Origin: Marinilabilia rubra
Lineage (GTDB): Bacteria; Bacteroidota; Bacteroidia; Bacteroidales; Marinilabiliaceae
Assembly (NCBI RefSeq): GCF_003121985.1
Contig: NZ_QEWP01000002.1
Coordinates: forward strand, 124,001 to 188,000
Reading direction: 5' to 3'
Length of the DNA stretch: 64,000 nt
The position numbers and the translations under genes were made by a program. The notes below the pieces were generated by a model. The model saw nothing but the letters and a program-made list of their open reading frames with translations. It ran no database searches and had not been told where the DNA came from. Positions 15,922-25,685 of the stretch are shown here, piece after piece (position 1 is the first letter of the stretch; the number at the start of each line of letters is the position of its first letter).

Positions 15922-17277
15922 TTAAGGAAAAACAATCCCTGTCTGATCATTGACCAAAACATAAGGTACCGAGCTTCCGTATTTTTCATTTACTGCTTCT
16001 ATAAACGCATTAGCAATAATAGCAGAACCGCGCCCTGTGGTATGGATACCATCTAAAGAAAACACACCACCTGTAATATAGGCATTGGAGTAGATATTAC
16101 CGTCAATCATCAGCCCCTCTTGAGTACTCTCCATCAATACATCAAGATCAACCATTGCCAGATCGAACTGGTTAGCTGAATTTTCAATAATTGAATTGAA
16201 GGTGTTTGTTGCCTCTTCAATGGACTGAAGCTCATTTTCGTCCAAAACATATTCGTCCGGAATAGGCACCTCTGATCCCCAACCGGCCACAGTAATATTG
16301 GTCCTGGCCGTAAGCAATATCTTCTCACCTGCTTTTATTTGACGCATTCCAACAGGATTGGCTTCATCTTCAATTACAAAAAAGTTGGCACCAGCTGAAA
16401 AATCCATTTCTTCAAAACCATATTGCTGAGCAGCAGCATCATAGTCCGCATAAGCGGCATCCATAGCAGCTGCCTGCTCTGCTGAAAGCGCCAGCATATT
16501 GGGCATCACAACACTAAAGAAAGGAAGTTTATCAATCGCAGGAATAGTTCCTACAACACCTTTTGCTCCGCTGGCAGTCAATTGGCTTAACATGTAGGCA
16601 TAGCTTTGTGTGAATGCTGCAACCGGCGTAATATCCGCACTTCCCATACCAGAAGTTTCAGCTTCTCCGCCGGCTAAGGCATATCCCAAAACATCATTAC
16701 CACCAATCCATAAACTAAAAAATGTGCGCTCCACAGCAAGAGCATCAGACAAAGCAGTTGAAACACCGGGAACAGATGCGAAACGTGCATAGTAAGGATT
16801 AAAGTTTCCGACACCTTGATTGGGATCTCCATATTCAGGCGCTACCAAATGATAACTTCTGGCGCCCGGAATTCCAAGATTGTGATAAGGTCCGTTGGCA
16901 TTGATCCAGGTTGAAGGATCTGTCAGAAGTTCCGGGTTACCTGTAGTTGTAACCGGCTGTATACCACCTGTAGTCACCTTCAGTTGCATTTCACCTTCAA
17001 GAGAAGAACCTACGCTTTTTCCTTCAGGCAACAATGGAATTGAATAGGTCTCTAATGAAAGATTCATAAGCTGCGCCCCCATCATTGAGGCAAAAGAGCT
17101 CTCCTGTCCATCACGACTTAAGGCCCCATTGGTATATCCTGCGGTATATGAATCGCCCAGCGATACAAAAGAACTAAAGTCTGCTCCTCCGTTTTTCGGA
17201 GTGGGAACATCTGCTTCCTTAGTGCAGGAGCTCAGCAGAAATAGAACTGCAAAAATGTATGTTATTCTGAAAATCAT
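15922..17277 (-). CDS. SGNH/GDSL-family hydrolase lipoprotein
   Basis: A 451-residue protein with a lipoprotein signal (LLSSC, lipidation at Cys18). Block I of the SGNH fold is GDSYTAGY with catalytic Ser43. Block III is IGGNDVLGYA with the oxyanion residues Gly193/Asn194. Block V is DGIHTTGRG near residue 417, providing Asp and His. The enzyme is therefore expected to cleave ester or lipid substrates at the cell envelope. The gene follows a FadL-type porin by 24 bases on the same strand. Porin plus esterase suggests uptake and hydrolysis of a hydrophobic ester, which is inference from context. All key residues are present. Confidence 0.88.
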   Translation of the reverse strand: MIFRITYIFAVLFLLSSCTKEADVPTPKNGGADFSSFVSLGDSYTAGYTNGALSRDGQESSFASMMGAQLMNLSLETYSIPLLPEGKSVGSSLEGEMQLKVTTGGIQPVTTTGNPELLTDPSTWINANGPYHNLGIPGARSYHLVAPEYGDPNQGVGNFNPYYARFASVPGVSTALSDALAVERTFFSLWIGGNDVLGYALAGGEAETSGMGSADITPVAAFTQSYAYMLSQLTASGAKGVVGTIPAIDKLPFFSVVMPNMLALSAEQAAAMDAAYADYDAAAQQYGFEEMDFSAGANFFVIEDEANPVGMRQIKAGEKILLTARTNITVAGWGSEVPIPDEYVLDENELQSIEEATNTFNSIIENSANQFDLAMVDLDVLMESTQEGLMIDGNIYSNAYITGGVFSLDGIHTTGRGSAIIANAFIEAVNEKYGSSVPYVLVNDQTGIVFP

Positions 17278-17301
17278 GTTTGTTAATTTTTTTATTAGTC
17301 A

Positions 17302-18531
17302 TTACAAAGTCCAGCTCACACCAAATCCGGGAATCCAGGCAGATGAATTATATGTTCCGTAATAATTCAAAGGGGCATAGCCATCCTTACGTTCCTCTCC
17401 TGAAATGTGTAATAAAGAAGCATCCAGCGACAGCTTGTCATTCAGCTGCCAGGACACTCCGGCAGAAATACCAATTTTGTTGGTTCCCGGAGTTTCGGGC
17501 GTTAGATAATCTGAGGGGATTGGAGTTTCATCGTAGTAAATACCAGCCCGAAGTTTCAACTGTTCCAGAGCCGAGTATTCAGCACCCACTCTGTAAACCA
17601 TTGTATTTTCAAAATTCCGGGGGTTTTCGGAATCCTCCAAAGCTGCAGTATTTTCTTCAAAGTCAAAATTAAGCTCTTGATATTCCGACCACCCTACTTG
17701 TTGCAGGTCAAGGGCCAGCAATAGTTTATCAGTCGCCTTCCATCCCAAGCCTATTGTCAGGTTCGAAGGCATCGGTAGTTCAGCAGAAAAAGTATTTCCA
17801 TCAGGAAAATTTGTCTGAAAACTTTCCGGAACATCAAATGTGGCATCGCCTCCATCCAGCTCCATCACCACCTTAGAACGGTAATTTACACCCAATGATA
17901 CATCCTTAGATACCTTTACAAAAACACCAACATTGTAACCGTAAGCAGTTGTACTTCCATTTAAGTTAACACTTCCATCTCCCTCGTCTGATTGCAGGGG
18001 CAACGCTTTATTCAAGTCTACACTGCCAAATGCCAAAACAGGACCGCCACCAATACTGATCCTGGGCGTAATGGCATATGAGATAGTGGGCTGAACGAAG
18101 ATGGCCTGAAGCGATATATCCTGAATAAGATAGCGACCGTCCCAATCCTCCCCCCACGACAGGGAGTTTCCATAAGGCGAATTGGCCCCTAATCCCAACA
18201 TGAGTTTTTCGCTCAATCGAAAAGCACCATAAACTGAAAAAGGAGTTCCAACAGGGTTGTCAGTTTCCCCGGTATACAGGGATGGTTGCTCTTTTAAAAA
18301 GGAGTTTTGAGAAATAACACCACTTACGCCGCCTGAAAACATCACATCTCCTTCTAAGAAGGAAAGGGCGCCTGGGTTAAAATGAATAGAGGAGGGCCCC
18401 AGTAAAAGACCTGTACCGGTATGTCCCATACCCGTTTGTTTCTGACCCTGCAAATTAACCTGATATCCTTCTGCAAAGCCCTGGTGAAGCGTAAAAAACG
18501 CGCACAAAACAGTTAATAATAAATACTTCAT
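17302..18531 (-). CDS. OmpP1/FadL-family outer-membrane transporter
   Basis: A 409-residue outer-membrane protein of the FadL/TodX hydrophobic-substrate channel family. After the signal peptide (MKYLLLT..., cleavage near GFAEG) come the N-terminal hatch elements: an AEGYQVNLQGQKQTGMGH segment and the HFNPGALSFL motif matching the family's YNPAGLA. The remainder alternates in barrel strands and ends in an aromatic-containing SWTL strand. An in-frame start 57 bases upstream (18588) is less likely because it would place a polar leader before the signal peptide. It is the first gene of a unit with the GDSL lipoprotein. The likely role is import of fatty acids or other hydrophobic compounds. Confidence 0.88.
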   Translation of the reverse strand: MKYLLLTVLCAFFTLHQGFAEGYQVNLQGQKQTGMGHTGTGLLLGPSSIHFNPGALSFLEGDVMFSGGVSGVISQNSFLKEQPSLYTGETDNPVGTPFSVYGAFRLSEKLMLGLGANSPYGNSLSWGEDWDGRYLIQDISLQAIFVQPTISYAITPRISIGGGPVLAFGSVDLNKALPLQSDEGDGSVNLNGSTTAYGYNVGVFVKVSKDVSLGVNYRSKVVMELDGGDATFDVPESFQTNFPDGNTFSAELPMPSNLTIGLGWKATDKLLLALDLQQVGWSEYQELNFDFEENTAALEDSENPRNFENTMVYRVGAEYSALEQLKLRAGIYYDETPIPSDYLTPETPGTNKIGISAGVSWQLNDKLSLDASLLHISGEERKDGYAPLNYYGTYNSSAWIPGFGVSWTL

Positions 18532-19004
18532 CTGTATGTAAGTTTGTTTTTTGGTGGATAATGGAGTTGTAGATTCATCTATCAACAATAGCCAATTATG
18601 AAATTAAACATCAGTTTTTTCACAAAAAACACCCACCCGATAAGAAATTAACTAATAGTACTTTAATACGTCTCTAAATATAAAAACGGCGCCAATCTAC
18701 TTAATTAATTTTTTCCCTCAAGCGCCCCCCTGTTAGACATAAAAACGTTTCTTGTTTTCGATTCAAATACTTTAATATTCTATTGGTCTTATAGTTGATT
18801 TACAACAGATAAAAGCAAACACGCGGGAAGAATCGCTGGAAAGAAGTAAAAGTTTACCGATATATTATTTATCCACAATTAATGATTTTTTTCTTTATTC
18901 CTTCTTTAAAGGCCTTTATGAACGCTTGAATTTTTTAGTGCAAAAAAAACTATAATGTTGTAACTTATATCACTGGAAACTCAAAACCACCAAAAATAAA
19001 GGCC
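18532..19004. other. AT-rich divergent intergenic region
   Basis: 473 bases between the divergent FadL and CocE/NonD genes. It must hold both promoters, but I found no element matching TAnnTTTG with a properly spaced TTG on either strand. TATAATGTTG at 18950-18959 is the nearest candidate for the plus-strand gene. No gene or repeat is seen. Confidence 0.5.
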
Positions 19005-20993
19005 ATGAGTATTAAGATCATTGAGCATACAACGATCCCCATGAAGGATGGAGTAAATCTTGCAGCCAAAATCTGGTTGCCTTCTGATGCTGAGCAAAAT
19101 CCGGCACCAGCCATACTTGAGTATATTCCTTACAGAAAACGAGACTTCAAAGCAGTACGAGATGACCAAATGTATGGGTATTTTGCAGAAAACGGATTTG
19201 CAGGCGCACGTGTAGACCTTCGTGGCAGCGGGGACTCTGAGGGCGTTTTAGAAGATGAGTACCTCACACAAGAACTGGAAGACGGCATTACCATAATAAA
19301 ATGGCTGGCCAACCAAAAATGGTGCTCAGGTAATATTGGCATGATAGGTATCTCATGGGGTGGCTTTAATGGTCTGCAGATTGCCGCATTACAACCTCCC
19401 GAACTCAAAGCCATAATAACAGTGGCTTCTTCAGATGACCGATATGCCGATGATGTACATTACATGGGAGGAACGCTTCTTACAGATAATTTGTCGTGGG
19501 CCTCCACAATGTTTGCCTACAACTCGTGTCCTCCCGATCCTGAACTGGTGGGAGAAAAATGGCGGGATATATGGATGGATCGCTTAAAAGGGAGCGGCTT
19601 ATGGCTGGTCAAATGGCTCAAACATCAACACAGAGATCAATATTGGAAGCATGCTTCAGTGTGCGAAGATTACTCTGCTATTAAATGCCCTGTTTTTGCC
19701 ATTAGCGGATGGGCAGACGGCTATACCAATACGGTCTTTCGTCTCATGGAAAATTTAAAAGTTCCCCGTAAGGGATTGATTGGGCCCTGGGGCCATCAAT
19801 ACCCTCATCAAGGGGGGCCCGGACCTGCCATTGACTTCTTTAATGAATGTTTACGCTGGTGGAATAAATGGCTGAAAAACTTAGACACCGGTGTAGATAA
19901 AGACCCTATGATAAGGGCCTGGATGCAGGACACAGTTTCTCCCATACTGCCGAAAAGACCTGGTGGCTGGGTAGGGGAAGCCTCCTGGCCTTCTGACAAA
20001 ATAAAACCTGCAAAACTTTATTTGTCACCGGGCAGATTATCATTGGAAAAACAGGAACAATCTGATTTTCCGGTGACCATTCAAAGCCCCCTGAGTGTAG
20101 GCCTGTTTGCCGGCAAATGGTGCTCTTACGCAGAATCAACAGATTTTCCCAGTGACCAGCGAGAGGAAGACGGTGGAGCCTTGGTATTTGAAACCTTGCC
20201 GCTAGAAAAAGACGTGGAAATATTGGGAATGCCCGAGGTTAAATTTGAACTGTCCTCCAACAAACCTATCGCTTCAGTTGCAGTGCGTTTATCTGATGTT
20301 GCACCCGATGGTAAAGCAACACGTACCACCTATGGTATTCTCAACCTGTCGCACCGTAATAGTCATGAAAAACCGGAGATTTTGGAGCCCGACAGAATCT
20401 ATACCGTCAATATTCCTATGAATTTTGTAGCTCAACGGTTTCCGGCCAATCATCAAATCCGGTTATCTGTCTCAACATCATACTGGCCATTGGCCTGGCC
20501 CCCACCCGAATCTGCAAGATTACAAATTTTCCTAAAGGAGAGCTTACTAAATATTCCGGTCAGAAAACCAACCCTAAACGATAACAACTTAAGGGATCTG
20601 GGGAAACCACATATAAAACGAAAGATTCCCACTACCCTTCTTGTCCCGGCTCATCGCGAGTGGGAGGTAAAACACAACCTGGCTACCAACGAAGTGGTAC
20701 TCCATATCACTAATAACGATCCTCAATATCGATTGGATGATATCAACTGGACAATCCAAAAGGATGTAACGGAAAAATATTCATACAAAAACAACAATTA
20801 CGACACACTTCGTGGAGAAGTAACAAGTAAACGGCGGTTTAAACGTGGAGAATGGGAAGTTACTACTCTCACAAAAACCATTATTACATCCACCAGGACT
20901 GAGTTTTGGGTAAGAGCCATGCTTGACGCTTATGAAGGGGATACACGGGTTTTCAGTAAAACCTGGGATGAAAGAGTGACCAGGTATTTGTAA
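19005..20993 (+). CDS. CocE/NonD-family (X-Pro dipeptidyl-peptidase S15) hydrolase
   Basis: A 662-residue alpha/beta-hydrolase. The first 290 residues are the S15 catalytic domain. It contains DLRGSGDSEG at 71-80, the nucleophile elbow GISWGG with Ser117, an Asp in SGWADGY (Asp238) and a His in PWGHQ (His264). The second half is the jelly-roll X-Pro dipeptidyl-peptidase C-terminal domain, recognisable by VRLSDVAPDG near residue 430 and HQIRLSVSTSYWP near 485. It has no signal peptide. The family hydrolyses peptides, cocaine-like esters or alpha-amino acid esters. A broken ATP-grasp gene follows after 98 bases, and this pairing may define a peptide- or amide-related pathway (inference). Confidence 0.88.
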   Translation: MSIKIIEHTTIPMKDGVNLAAKIWLPSDAEQNPAPAILEYIPYRKRDFKAVRDDQMYGYFAENGFAGARVDLRGSGDSEGVLEDEYLTQELEDGITIIKWLANQKWCSGNIGMIGISWGGFNGLQIAALQPPELKAIITVASSDDRYADDVHYMGGTLLTDNLSWASTMFAYNSCPPDPELVGEKWRDIWMDRLKGSGLWLVKWLKHQHRDQYWKHASVCEDYSAIKCPVFAISGWADGYTNTVFRLMENLKVPRKGLIGPWGHQYPHQGGPGPAIDFFNECLRWWNKWLKNLDTGVDKDPMIRAWMQDTVSPILPKRPGGWVGEASWPSDKIKPAKLYLSPGRLSLEKQEQSDFPVTIQSPLSVGLFAGKWCSYAESTDFPSDQREEDGGALVFETLPLEKDVEILGMPEVKFELSSNKPIASVAVRLSDVAPDGKATRTTYGILNLSHRNSHEKPEILEPDRIYTVNIPMNFVAQRFPANHQIRLSVSTSYWPLAWPPPESARLQIFLKESLLNIPVRKPTLNDNNLRDLGKPHIKRKIPTTLLVPAHREWEVKHNLATNEVVLHITNNDPQYRLDDINWTIQKDVTEKYSYKNNNYDTLRGEVTSKRRFKRGEWEVTTLTKTIITSTRTEFWVRAMLDAYEGDTRVFSKTWDERVTRYL

Positions 20994-21091
20994 AACACTC
21001 TTCCCACACACATTAAAAAGAACAAGTTATGAGTCATGTTTTTATCCGGCCAAAACCCCGCAAAAACTAAACCTGCTAAAAATCAAATTCA

Positions 21092-21220
21092 ATGAAAAAA
21101 CAGGTATTCGTAATAGGCTTAGACGATTTCAATTTAAAAAAACTTCACCGCTTGCATGAAGCCAGTGAATGTGACTTTTTACCGGCCCTTAGAATAGACG
21201 AAATAAGGGGGGGTGAGTAA
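21092..21220 (+). CDS. ATP-grasp protein, N-terminal fragment (frameshifted)
   Basis: The ATG at 21092 opens a 42-codon frame with a Rossmann-like first strand (KKQVFVIGLDDFNLKKL). It runs into a G7 tract (21207-21213) and stops at TAA 21218-21220. With one G fewer the frame continues straight into the 21213 ORF, through IRGVSKLNMKDL. It is therefore most likely the missing amino terminus of the ATP-grasp protein that follows rather than a separate peptide. Confidence 0.6.
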   Translation: MKKQVFVIGLDDFNLKKLHRLHEASECDFLPALRIDEIRGGE

Positions 21221-22385
21221 ACTAAACATGAAAGATCTGATTAATAAGGCACTTAACAGAATTGATCAGAACGGACACATTGATGCCATTGTTTCTTATT
21301 ATGATTTCCCGGGAACTACCCTTGTGCCTGTAATAGCAGAAAAGTATAATCTTCCCGGCCCTTCTCTGGAAAGCATTATGAAATGTGAACATAAATATTG
21401 GAGCAGACTGGAACAAAACAAAGTCATTTCTCACAACCTTCCACAATTCAAAGCTTTTGACCCATTTGATAAGAGAGCATACCAACACCTGGAAATGATT
21501 CCACCTTTCTGGGTAAAACCGATTAAATCGTATCGGTCATTTTTGGCATACAAAATTAACAGCGAATATCAGTTTAACGAAGTAATGGAAGAAGTCCGAA
21601 AACACATCAACTTTATGTCGGAACCTTTTAATTACGTTTTGCAAAACTACCCTCTTCCACAGGAATATGCCAACATGCAGGAGACCATGATAGCTGAAAC
21701 CCCAATTAACGGCCATCAATGTACCGTAGAAGGATACGTTTACAACGGTGAAGTTGTTATCTACGGAATTGTAGATTCGGTTCGTGAAGGCGAACGTTCT
21801 TCATTCAGTAGATATGAATACCCCTCTTCCCTACCACAGGAAATTCAGTTTAGAATGGCCGATATTTCCCGTAGGGCAATTACTCAAATAGGATTAAACA
21901 ATTCTCCATTTAATATTGAGTTCTTTTACAACAACACGATCAACCAAAACTTCTTGTTGGAAATAAATCCCAGGATTTCACAAGCCCATACCGATATATT
22001 TGAAAAAGTTCACGGAACATCCCATCATACAATCATGCTCAACCTGGCTCTTGGCAGACGTCCCAAAGCACTTGAAAACAAAGGCATGTTTAAAACAGCC
22101 AGTAATTTTATGCATCGCACATTCTATACCGGTAAAGTTCTTAAAACTCCATCGGAAGAAGAAGTACAAAATTTACAAAACAAATTCCCCGGTTTTATCA
22201 TCAAGATCCATGTAAAAGAAGGCATGCATCTTAACGAGCTGCATGGCCAGGACAGCTATAGCTTTGAGCTGGCAAATATATTTATGGGCGCAAAAAATCA
22301 GGAAGAGCTGTTGGATAATTATCAGTACTGCATAGATCATCTCTCCTTTGAAATTGGCTATGATGATTTACCTGTTTTACAATAA
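21213..22385 (+). CDS. ATP-grasp domain protein (main part; N-terminus shifted out of frame)
   Basis: A 390-residue frame beginning at a GTG inside a G7 tract. The start is artificial in that the true amino terminus lies in another frame upstream (21092). The sequence has the ATP-grasp plan: a pre-ATP-grasp strand DAIVSYYDFPGT, the PGPSLESIMKCEHKYWSR segment where the family has its K-rich entry helix, WVKPIKSY with the nucleotide-binding lysine near residue 110, and FNIEFFYN...LLEINPRI near residue 250, the Mg-binding E/N motif. Such enzymes ligate a carboxylate to an amine or thiol using ATP; the substrates here are unknown. DUF4301 follows after 57 bases on the same strand. Confidence 0.75.
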   Translation: MSKLNMKDLINKALNRIDQNGHIDAIVSYYDFPGTTLVPVIAEKYNLPGPSLESIMKCEHKYWSRLEQNKVISHNLPQFKAFDPFDKRAYQHLEMIPPFWVKPIKSYRSFLAYKINSEYQFNEVMEEVRKHINFMSEPFNYVLQNYPLPQEYANMQETMIAETPINGHQCTVEGYVYNGEVVIYGIVDSVREGERSSFSRYEYPSSLPQEIQFRMADISRRAITQIGLNNSPFNIEFFYNNTINQNFLLEINPRISQAHTDIFEKVHGTSHHTIMLNLALGRRPKALENKGMFKTASNFMHRTFYTGKVLKTPSEEEVQNLQNKFPGFIIKIHVKEGMHLNELHGQDSYSFELANIFMGAKNQEELLDNYQYCIDHLSFEIGYDDLPVLQ

Positions 22386-22442
22386 ATTCCTTTGTGATGA
22401 TCGGAAAATTCATTATTTTCCCAAAAACAAAACTCCAAATAT

Positions 22443-23969
22443 ATGATCCAAAAAACTGATTTTAAACAACTAGAGGATAAAGGAATTTCTCAGGCAACTG
22501 TAGAAGAACAAATTGAGCGATTCAGGGAAGGATTTCCGGCCTTAAAAATCGAAAGAGCCGCCACTTTAACCGATGGCATTATTCCCGTTTCTCCGGAATT
22601 GCTTGAAAAGTACCAAAATATTTACAAACAGGAATTGGAGAACGGGCTGAAACCCCTGAAGTTTATCCCGGCCTCGGGTGCTGCTACAAGAATGTTTAAG
22701 GCGCTTTATCAATACCTTGAATCTCCCGAAGATCCTGACAAGTTGCCGGAAGACGACCTGGCTAAACAATTCATCACTCATTTACCCAAATTCGCGTTTT
22801 TCAATCATCTCAAAGGGCTTTTAAAAGGAATAGACCTAAACGATCAGGCCACCAGAAAAGCTAAAGCAAAAGAGATCATTGCCAGAGTATTAAATACGGA
22901 TGGGCTCAACTATGGTTTCCTGCCCAAAGGTCTTATCCATTTTCACCAATATCCCGATACATCCAGAACACCAATGCTGGAACATCTGATTGAAGCTTCC
23001 TGTTATGCACGTGACAAAAAGGGCAATGCTAAAGTGCATTTTACGGTGAGCCCGGAACATCTGGACCTTTTTAAAAAAGAGTTGAATGAAAATATTGCTC
23101 GCATAAAAGAGCAAACCGGAACTGATTTTGATGTGTCATTCAGCTTTCAAAAACCACACACCGACACAATTGCTGTTTTACCAGACAATGAACCTTTCCG
23201 TGGAGAAGAGGGCAAACTCCTTTTCCGCCCGGGCGGTCATGGGGCCCTTATCGAAAACCTGAACGACTGTGTGGCAGACATTATTTTCATTAAGAACATT
23301 GACAATGTTGTTCCGGAAAACCAATTACCACTAATCACTAATTATAAAAAAGCATTGGGAGGTCTGGCCCTTGAAATAAGGAATAAAGTTTTCTCTTTCA
23401 TTGACAAACTTAACGGCCAACTCTCAACAGAACTTATTAATGAAATCCGGGCATTCCTCAAAGAGACATTACATACAGACATTCCAGGACATTTGGCAGA
23501 TGCTTCGATTGAGGAACAAAAGGCTTACCTGATAAAATATCTTGACCGCCCAGTCAGAGTCTGCGGAATGGTAAAAAATGAAGGAGAGCCGGGAGGTGGT
23601 CCTTTCCGCGTACGAAACAGTGATGGTCAGGATACACTTCAAATTGTGGAAAGCTCTCAGGTAAATATGGATAATCCTGAGCAAAAGAAAATTTTTGATG
23701 CCAGCACACACTTTAACCCGGTTGATCTGGTTTGCATCACAAAAAACCATCAAGGGCAGAAGTTTAATCTTTTGAATTACATTGACCATGAGACCGGTTT
23801 CATTTCCAAAAAATCGGTTAGTGGAAAAACCATAAAAGCCCTTGAAAGACCAGGCTTATGGAATGGGGCAATGGCTAATTGGCTGACCATATTTGTTGAA
23901 GTTCCCATTGAGACTTTCAATCCGGTTAAAACGGTTAATGATCTCTTAAGACCAGCTCATCAAGGTTGA
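22443..23969 (+). CDS. DUF4301 family protein
   Basis: A 508-residue protein matching DUF4301, a Bacteroidota family without an established function. Diagnostic stretches are the start IERFREGFPALKIERAA, the PASGAATRMFKALYQY block near residue 80, FRPGGHGALIENLNDC near 260, and the C-terminal VKNEGEPGGGPF segment near 380. The PASGAATRMFK and GGHGAL motifs resemble a nucleotide-sugar-pyrophosphorylase-like phosphate-binding surface; this is only a resemblance. There is no signal peptide. It follows the ATP-grasp gene by 57 bases and ends before a strong terminator, so the CocE/NonD, ATP-grasp and DUF4301 genes may form one transcript. Confidence 0.82.
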   Translation: MIQKTDFKQLEDKGISQATVEEQIERFREGFPALKIERAATLTDGIIPVSPELLEKYQNIYKQELENGLKPLKFIPASGAATRMFKALYQYLESPEDPDKLPEDDLAKQFITHLPKFAFFNHLKGLLKGIDLNDQATRKAKAKEIIARVLNTDGLNYGFLPKGLIHFHQYPDTSRTPMLEHLIEASCYARDKKGNAKVHFTVSPEHLDLFKKELNENIARIKEQTGTDFDVSFSFQKPHTDTIAVLPDNEPFRGEEGKLLFRPGGHGALIENLNDCVADIIFIKNIDNVVPENQLPLITNYKKALGGLALEIRNKVFSFIDKLNGQLSTELINEIRAFLKETLHTDIPGHLADASIEEQKAYLIKYLDRPVRVCGMVKNEGEPGGGPFRVRNSDGQDTLQIVESSQVNMDNPEQKKIFDASTHFNPVDLVCITKNHQGQKFNLLNYIDHETGFISKKSVSGKTIKALERPGLWNGAMANWLTIFVEVPIETFNPVKTVNDLLRPAHQG

Positions 23970-23985
23970 AATGGAGATTAAAATA

Positions 23986-24044
23986 AGGTTAAGGTTGAGG
24001 TGAAACGTCCTATTCTCCTTAGCCTTAACCTAAATCTTTTTTTT
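23986..24044 (+). terminator. Rho-independent terminator after the DUF4301 gene
   Basis: AGGTTAAGG (23986-23994) pairs with CCTTAACCT (24023-24031), followed by AAATC and a T run. The next promoter starts 26 bases later. Confidence 0.7.
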
Positions 24045-24069
24045 AACCTTCAAGCCTTTAAATTGTTTA

Positions 24070-24099
24070 TTGGCTTTCCGCAAAGATTGCGTACTTTTG
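24070..24099 (+). promoter_or_regulatory. Bacteroidota-type promoter of the TPR gene
   Basis: TTG at 24070-24072, 19 bases, TACTTTTG at 24092-24099: an exact match to the phylum consensus. Transcription would start near 24106, shortly before the ATG at 24123. Confidence 0.75.
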
Positions 24100-24122
24100 C
24101 GTGATTAAATAAATGAGTGCTT

Positions 24123-25568
24123 ATGTTTGAATCATGGTCTGCACATTTTAATGAAGTCAAAGAAGCCGTGGAGCGATTTGAGAAGATGGAATACACAGGA
24201 AAGGAATTCTTCTTTGACGTACATTCCATTGAAAATATTTTTGATTTTTACATCGATAAACTCCAATATAACAAGGCTGAGCGCATCATTACAATTGGGA
24301 TAAAGCAACATCCCGATGCATCTACACTTAAGGTAAAACAAGCCATTATTTTCATAGAAAAGGGAAGGCTTGCCAAAGCATGTGCGCTTTTAGAAAATCT
24401 TCTTCTTATTGAGAAATCGAACCCTGAAGTGTATCTTAATCTTGGATATGTTTATTTACGAGATGGGCAAAACGATCGTGCCAAGGCAACATTCGAAGAG
24501 GGCTTAAAGTTTGCCTTCAACGAAGAGCAGGAAATCCTCCTTGATGTAGCTCTATACTTAAACCAGTTTAAAGAGTATTCGGCGACCATTGATATATTGG
24601 GCATCAGGTATGAGGAGATAAAAGAAAACGAAAACCTGCTTTTCGAAATGGCCTTTGCCCTTGATAAAATTGGAGAAGACCAAATGTCCTACAATGTTTA
24701 TCAGGATGTTTTAAACATCAATCCCTTCTCTGACAATGCCTGGTACAATACCGGAATTTGTTACGTAAAACTGGGAAACCTTGATAAGGCCAACGAAGCG
24801 TTTGATTTTTGTCTGGCATTAAATCCGGATCATACTCAGGCTCTATTCAATAAAGGCAACAGTCTTGCTCAGCAAAACAAATACCGGCAAGCCCTGGACA
24901 GTTATCTGGAATGTGTTTCATACGATTTACAGCAATCCAAGTGCCTTCATTATATAGCAGATTGTTGGAACCAGCTTGGCAATTCGTCAGACGCCATCAA
25001 ATTCTACGAACTAGCTGTAGATATTGATTTCATGGATTTTAACATGTGGGAAAGCTATAGCCTACTTTTTCTTGAAAACATGGACCCCGAAGCATGCCGT
25101 AAAGTTGTGGACAGAGCCATGGCAGAAAAAGAACTTATGAGCGATGATGAACTGTCATCTTTCTTCCACATCAGAGCTCAATCTTATATTTTGGAGGAAA
25201 AATGGGATTTATCAAGAAAGTTTTTCAAGAAGGCCGCTCTATCCAACCGCCGCGACCTAAAACATCTCATCGCCCTCTTCAAATTAAACCTGGCACTTAA
25301 CCCTGAATACAATCTGGAACTTTTTATAGATGAGTATTCAGATGATTTTATGGAGACCGCTTCTTTTCAGTATTTTCTTGCTGCTTACCATCTCCTTATT
25401 ACGGAAAATATGGACAATGGTATTCATCACATGAGTGAAGCTGTAATTTATGCATCCGGCTATGCTCAGGATCTGACAGATTCCTTTCCGGAGATAAATG
25501 AAATTGCAAAAAACAACCAAAAACTGGCGGATTTACTCCAAATGGAAAAAGAAGACAGTGATGAGTAA
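24123..25568 (+). CDS. Tetratricopeptide-repeat protein
   Basis: A 481-residue helical repeat protein without signal peptide. TPR units are clear from about residue 90 to 300. Examples are PEVYLNLGYVYLRDGQNDRAKATFEEGL, DNAWYNTGICYVKLGNLDKANEAFDFCLALNPDH and QALFNKGNSLAQQNKYRQALDSYLE, with the W/L-G-Y-A-P spacing of the motif. The flanks are degenerate repeats. It probably serves as a cytoplasmic scaffold; the partner is unknown. I prefer the ATG at 24123 over a GTG 6 bases upstream because of the position of the promoter. The gene is preceded by its own promoter and followed by a 117-base gap before the DUF368 gene. Confidence 0.85.
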   Translation: MFESWSAHFNEVKEAVERFEKMEYTGKEFFFDVHSIENIFDFYIDKLQYNKAERIITIGIKQHPDASTLKVKQAIIFIEKGRLAKACALLENLLLIEKSNPEVYLNLGYVYLRDGQNDRAKATFEEGLKFAFNEEQEILLDVALYLNQFKEYSATIDILGIRYEEIKENENLLFEMAFALDKIGEDQMSYNVYQDVLNINPFSDNAWYNTGICYVKLGNLDKANEAFDFCLALNPDHTQALFNKGNSLAQQNKYRQALDSYLECVSYDLQQSKCLHYIADCWNQLGNSSDAIKFYELAVDIDFMDFNMWESYSLLFLENMDPEACRKVVDRAMAEKELMSDDELSSFFHIRAQSYILEEKWDLSRKFFKKAALSNRRDLKHLIALFKLNLALNPEYNLELFIDEYSDDFMETASFQYFLAAYHLLITENMDNGIHHMSEAVIYASGYAQDLTDSFPEINEIAKNNQKLADLLQMEKEDSDE

Positions 25569-25685
25569 TTTTATTAAAACGTCATGATCTTTCTGAACTT
25601 CTACTAAAGCATTTTCTCTTTAGCAGGTCATAATTTAAAGCACATTTAATCAATTCAGATAAGACATCTCATTAGATTTCACCCG

